Part shown: piece after piece, positions 59,403-64,000 of the stretch
How positions within the stretch are numbered: position 1 is the stretch's first letter
Layout of the letters: every line of letters starts with the position of its first letter
Origin: Eublepharis macularius
Lineage: Eukaryota > Chordata > Lepidosauria > Squamata > Eublepharidae
Direction: 5' to 3'
Length of the DNA: 64,000 nucleotides
Assembly: GCF_028583425.1 (NCBI RefSeq)
Contig: NC_072806.1
Span: 30,798,001 to 30,862,000, forward strand
The notes under the pieces: generated by a model
What the model saw: the letters and a program-made list of their open reading frames with translations, nothing else
What the model was told of the DNA's origin: nothing
Databases searched by the model: none
Made by a program: the position numbers and the translations under genes

Positions 59403-59936
59403 AGCTTGTGCCTCGTGAACTGGTTGATCCAGCAAGGTAGCCTTCTCAGACCTCACCCTAAATAGGCTGGGTGTGAACCAGGCTCAGCTGCACTTGCTGG
59501 CAGGCGCTGAAGCTCTGGAGGCTGCGCTGAGCTCTGGACAGGATCCTGCAAGGAAGTACCACTCTCAGCACTTTGCTCTGGGTCTACAGGGAGGTTGTGC
59601 TCAGCCAGTCTGGCATTTCACCTCCTTTGTGCCACCCAGCCTGGGCCTTCCACCACTGCTGTTCCTGCAAAGTGAGAGACAGTCCTGGGGGGCTATGGGC
59701 CCAGGTTCGTGTCCTGCCTGGCAGAGGCCTAGTGGTTATCTCAAAGGCTGGCAAGAAGGGCTCACTTGCAAGTTCTGACAAGGTGGCCCCTGGCACTGCT
59801 GAAGCATGATCAGTAAGTGCCTCTGCAGCGTCAGGCCCTCCCTGACACCCCTTGGTTCCCTGGCCTGGGCTCCTTGGGCTCTTCCTGTGAACCCTCCAGA
59901 CTAGAGTCACTGGCCTGGACAGAGAGGGTCATGACA
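59403..59936. mobile_element. LTR-like fossil repeat, copy 2
   Basis: It shares CTCGTGAACTGGTTGATCCA and the following segment with the 46440 element, and ends GAGGGTCATGACA. The left boundary is approximate and no target duplication was found. Decayed fossil of uncertain family. Confidence 0.4.
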
Positions 59937-60299
59937 CTGACTGCTTAAAGCGGATTCTTCTTCTTTTGCATATTTCTGCAAGAACCTGGGTCCTAGGGTG
60001 GTCCAAAAAGTTGTACACAAATGATGGGTGCAATACACTTCAGGGGGCAGGCTGCTCCACTCAGATGGATGAGGTGTGTTGAAAGCCATCCAGAGAGGGG
60101 CACGTTTGCTGGTTTGAATATATGAAGCAGTCTTGCAAAATCAGAGCAGAGGCCGGCCATGTAGAGGCGCGTGGACTTCTCTTGGGAATTTTGGTCCTTG
60201 AGGTCCTGTAATTAGAGACACTAGAGATTGTCCCCAGGGCCTTTAGCACGCCAAGCTGGTGCTCTTCCATTGGGCTGCAGTCCCTCCGGCTACACACAG

Positions 60300-60500
60300 A
60301 AGATCATGCTTCATACTGACTCAGGCCGCTGTCTCATCCAGCTCAGCATGGCGTAGACTCCTTTGGCTAGACTTTCTGGGACCTTGAGTGAAGGAAGGTC
60401 TTCCCCAAGGCCTGAGATCTTCTGTTTGGGGACTGGAAACCAAACCTGGGACTTTCTGTGTGCAAAGCAGGTGCTTTCTCACTAAGCTGTGGTTTCTGCA
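60300..60500 (-). repeat. tRNA-derived SINE (same family as 45795)
   Basis: Inverted copy: CATACTGACTCAGGCCGCTG, ACCAAACCTGGGACTTTCTG and GTGCAAAGCAGGTGCTTTCT. A SINE of another family starts 9 bp later. Confidence 0.65.
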
Positions 60501-60508
60501 AGAGTATG

Positions 60509-60745
60509 GCTGCTGTAGCACAGCGGTTAAGTGGTTTGGCTGCGAATCAGCACTCTACTGGTTCGAATCCCACTACTGCTATGAGCTCAGTAGATGGCCT
60601 TGGGTAAGCCATGTCTCTCAGCCCCAGCTCCCCATCTGTATTGTGGGGATAATAATAACACTAACTTGTTCACCACTCTGGGTGAGGCACTAATCTGTTT
60701 AGAAGAGTGGTAAATAAGCACAGATCATCATCATCATCATCATCA
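60509..60745 (+). repeat. tRNA-derived SINE (AAGTGGTTTGGCTGC family)
   Basis: GTAGCACAGCGGTTAAGTGG and GGTTCGAATCCCACTACTGC are the tRNA-like boxes. The body matches the 155 copy and ends in an ATC microsatellite (60724-60745). It is not a tRNA gene: the acceptor stem and D/anticodon folds are not kept, and a SINE body follows. Confidence 0.85.
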
Positions 60746-63700
60746 CCACCAACAGGCTCATTACTGAAACCACAGATTAGAACATTTCTTGTGGGGTGGG
60801 CGTGGCAGGCTCCATTTTCTTTAAAAGAATGTGGGGGGGGGTATCACGCCTCCTTCTCTGGCTTCTAAGCAGCATTCCTCCATACAGACAGCTTCACAAA
60901 TAGTTTCATGCCCTTGAGAACGAGGAATATTCATCCGGCACAACCTCAAGCCCTGTGGATGCGGGAGTCAGGGTGACTGATTCTCAGCACCCTCCCTCAA
61001 CACAGGGAGTGCGGCCTGGCCTTCCACTTAACCCAACTGCCACAAAAACTAAATCATAAAGAGCAAAGACTGTCACAGCTAGCAGCCCTCTGTGAACCTA
61101 TGGCTGGTTCCCCCTTTCTTGGAACACCTAAACTCACAGTTTGTAGCAGCAGTTTCCAGAACTATGAGTGGAATTACAATCTACTGCCCTTCAATTTCAT
61201 TGTGTCCGCCTGCCCAATTTCTAAGAGGAGGCAGAGAAATATCTCTCTCTCTCTCTCTCTCCCCAACTCATGCTGAAAAGCATTCCCTGTCATGCTTGAG
61301 ATAAAAAGATTGGATTTAAAGTACACAGACACGATCTGCTCAATTGGAATTTAAAAACCACTCGTGTTATGCATTTCATTATGTTGGAGTTCTTCCACTT
61401 ACTCCCCTCGAGCCACTTTGAATCTAAAAAAAGCCTCCCAAGTCTTGGGCTCTTTATGCAGATACCTCCTCCACCCCCCAGCATCGCACAGTTTTATTAG
61501 CAAAAATCTTCAGCCACAGACACCAGAAAACTTAAGCCTGTTTAAGTCTTGGTGCATTCAATTGGAAGCTTTTAGGTTCCCTTTCCGGAGCTTCTGTTGC
61601 CATAGGAACAGAGGGAGAATGCTAGTACCCCCCCCCTCCCTGCCCCAATAAAATGGTATTCCTCTGCCTGTGCAGGGTATATGTTGGAGAACTTCCCAAA
61701 GGAACAAACATTTGGGAGAAAAGACCAACAATTTCCAGCCCCAGTAATTACGGGGCACCAGCCATCACCTCACAGAAAGGTGGGTCAGCAGGATTTAAGC
61801 TGGCTGCTATCACTTTCCGAAAAAGCTCTTCTCCCAACTCTGGCTCAATCTGCCACAAAGCCAACCAACAGGGTTTTATTATTCCCTTGGAGCAACTATT
61901 GTCAGCATTGGCTGGAAAGATAAAATATTTGCAGCAAAAATTTGATTGTGTACCATTTGGAGGCCTACGGGGAAAAACTCTCCATCCACACAAATATCAA
62001 TTTCTGTTGCCTGGAACAAGCACACCATCTACGCCACCTGGCCTTTTATTCTTTCCACTGCTCCCAGAGCTTTTGGATTTTTAGATGTTGGCAGGTATAG
62101 TTCAAGCTAAAAAAATAATAATCTTATTCTATTTCTACCAATTGTGTGGCAAGGGAACAGGGCAGACTACTACCTGATGCTAAAATGCAACCCCTGTCTT
62201 CAAGAGTGGAATCAAGAGGTTGCCTCTTACAGGGTCCTGGCCTTGCCTCAGCACCTTGTCCTGGAACTACAAGTCCAAATTTTGGAATTTTGAGGACATG
62301 ACACCAGAAGAACCCTGATGTGTCAGACTAAAGATCTATCGAGTTCAGGATCCTTGGTCCCCCAATGGCTGACCAGATGCATGAAAGGCCCACAAACAAA
62401 AGCACAGAGGCCAAACGGTCGCAGCAACTGGCATTCAGATGTTCTGAACATGAAGATCCCAGGTAACCATCATGGCTAATGGCCATGGATGGACCTAACT
62501 TCTTCCATGAATTTGTGCGACTCCCAAAACAAGTGGCCATCACTACATCATTATGGCACTGCGTTCCACCCGTTATGTATTGCATAAAGAAGCACGTTCT
62601 TCTTGAAGATTTATTGTGGCATAATCTCAATCAACTTTATCAGAGGTAATATCCTCAAGGTGGTACGCGCACACACACACACATAGGTATAAAGAAATTA
62701 AATGTCATCAGGGCAGCCAAGATATGCAAGAGAAGAGAGACAGCTTGTGGTTTTTCTATGTATATGAGATATAGTGACCACTCACAACAGCAGAAGTTTA
62801 CACAAACACAATCTTTCTTATTTGGCTACAGTGATACAACTCCTGCACTGGGAAAGAAAATCCTGATCTTGATTGAGACCTAAATCAACAGAATCACTTA
62901 GAAGTTCTTCTTATTGAATGATGATGACAGTTTGCAAAATCTTGTAGACTCCAGTTAGATTCTGCCGGATAAAGTGTGCTGTGAAACTTGAAAGCCTGCA
63001 GACTTCAGCATTAACCTAAATTAGCCCACTTAAAGATATTGTTAATTCTCAACTTGTCAACGGCTGCCTAGTGAATATGCATCATGCTGGCTTCTCAGCC
63101 AATTAACACCAAAGAGGAGACAAATGTATTTCTGGGTGCTCCAGGAAGAAGTGTGAAGTCAAAAGGAGACCAGGTCTCTCTCTTTAATTATCACCTGACT
63201 TAATTTGGGTGAGGCAGGTGAGGAAGCTAAGCCAGCAAAAGAGACCTTTAAATGCTGTGATCTTACTAGGGAAAGAGAGAAGAAGATGAAATAACTGGAA
63301 TTATCTGCTTTCATCAGGCCCGCTCCATGAGTTAAATGCCCCGGGGAAAAGGCATCTGGTCCCAGACCCCCAAACCACTGCAACCTTTGGTGGATGCTTG
63401 TACCTCACGCCCATATCCTTGGAGACATCCAGTATCCACAATCAGGCTCCCTAAAATACGTATGGTTTTAAGAACATGGGGATCGTGTTGCGGGATCAGA
63501 CCTAAGTCCATGTATCTTAGCATTCTGTTTTCAGCACTGGAGAGCCCAGATTCTATTACTCAGAAATATATTGCCTCTAGCTAACTATTATTGCTAAGAC
63601 TTCCTATGAATGGTTATTACTGCGAAAGCTACCTAAGCTAGGGGCCACCACCAAAAAATTAGTTATACACAATATGCTGCCACTCTGATTAATTTTATTG

Positions 63701-64000
63701 GGTAAAGTGCTGAGGTCCAATGTTATGAGGACAATTTCTCTGTGTTAATTCTCTCCACGCTGTTAATTAATTAAGACAAAAAACTAACTTGACCTTTCCC
63801 CCTTGAGTGCCAGATGATGCTTCAAGCAGCAGATAAAAAGTGACGGGATGACAAGGGGGAAGAAGCAGAGGTTTAGCCAGCCAGGTAATGAAGCTTCAAG
63901 ATGTAGTCGCTTTCTCAAAGTCCAAGAACCTAATCCCTGGGCCTTCCCCAGAAGCAGTCAGGAAGAAGACTTCATATTCCTCCAGGGCAGGAAGTTGCAG
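60746..64000. other. Right edge, mostly unique sequence
   Basis: No exon or transposon is recognised. A CT microsatellite lies at 61240-61262 and a CA run near 62670-62682. The interval 62820-63120 and the TAATTA-rich 63650-63790 look like single-copy non-coding DNA. Confidence 0.4.

Noticed and set aside
60509-60600. tRNA-like sequence with A and B boxes
   Set aside because: It heads a SINE with a conserved body and microsatellite tail, and another copy exists at 155. It does not keep a full cloverleaf.

Overview
The window is vertebrate nuclear DNA, most likely from a squamate reptile (lizard or gecko). The reasons are a split gene with GT-AG introns, a BovB (RTE) LINE, Sauria-type tRNA SINEs, a 5S rRNA-derived SINE, and many short hAT-like MITEs. 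About 1% of the window is host coding sequence. The rest is introns, flanks and repeats. The species cannot be named from this sequence alone.

The only host gene recognised is the C-terminal half of DOC2B (double C2-like domain beta), on the minus strand. Five exons were placed to the base from splice sites and reading phase: 31314-31440 (end of C2A), 23844-24001 (linker and start of C2B), 9308-9389, 7923-8019 and 5173-5309 (end of C2B and stop). A long 3' UTR probably runs to a poly(A) signal near 1400. The N-terminal exons were not found and probably lie to the right of the window. Introns of 1.3 to 14.5 kb are packed with repeats.

From 51419 to 58335 there is a structurally complete Ty3/gypsy chromovirus of the Sushi (Tf1/Sushi) type on the plus strand. 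It has two 415-bp LTRs that are identical by eye, a gag frame, a pol frame one step back (-1) relative to gag, and a C-terminal chromodomain. It also shows an 11-nt self-priming match between the LTR and the primer-binding site, and a GGGAAAC slippery site followed by a perfect 10-bp stem. This is the lineage from which mammalian PEG10 and RTL genes were domesticated. The insertion is young, and it sits 28 bp after a four-copy 90-bp tandem array.

The remaining repeats fall into families. There are at least five hAT-like MITE families, several copies of which carry 8-bp target duplications; three families of foldback elements; and an older solo LTR (19983-20812) with a 5-bp duplication. There are L1, BovB and L2/CR1-like LINE remnants, and Penelope-like ends, one an inverted pair inside a 12-bp target duplication. 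Four SINE families and an AT-rich minisatellite with alternating unit lengths (48180-48895) complete the list. No CRISPR array, operon or free-standing RNA gene is present; tRNA-like and 5S-like stretches are SINE heads.
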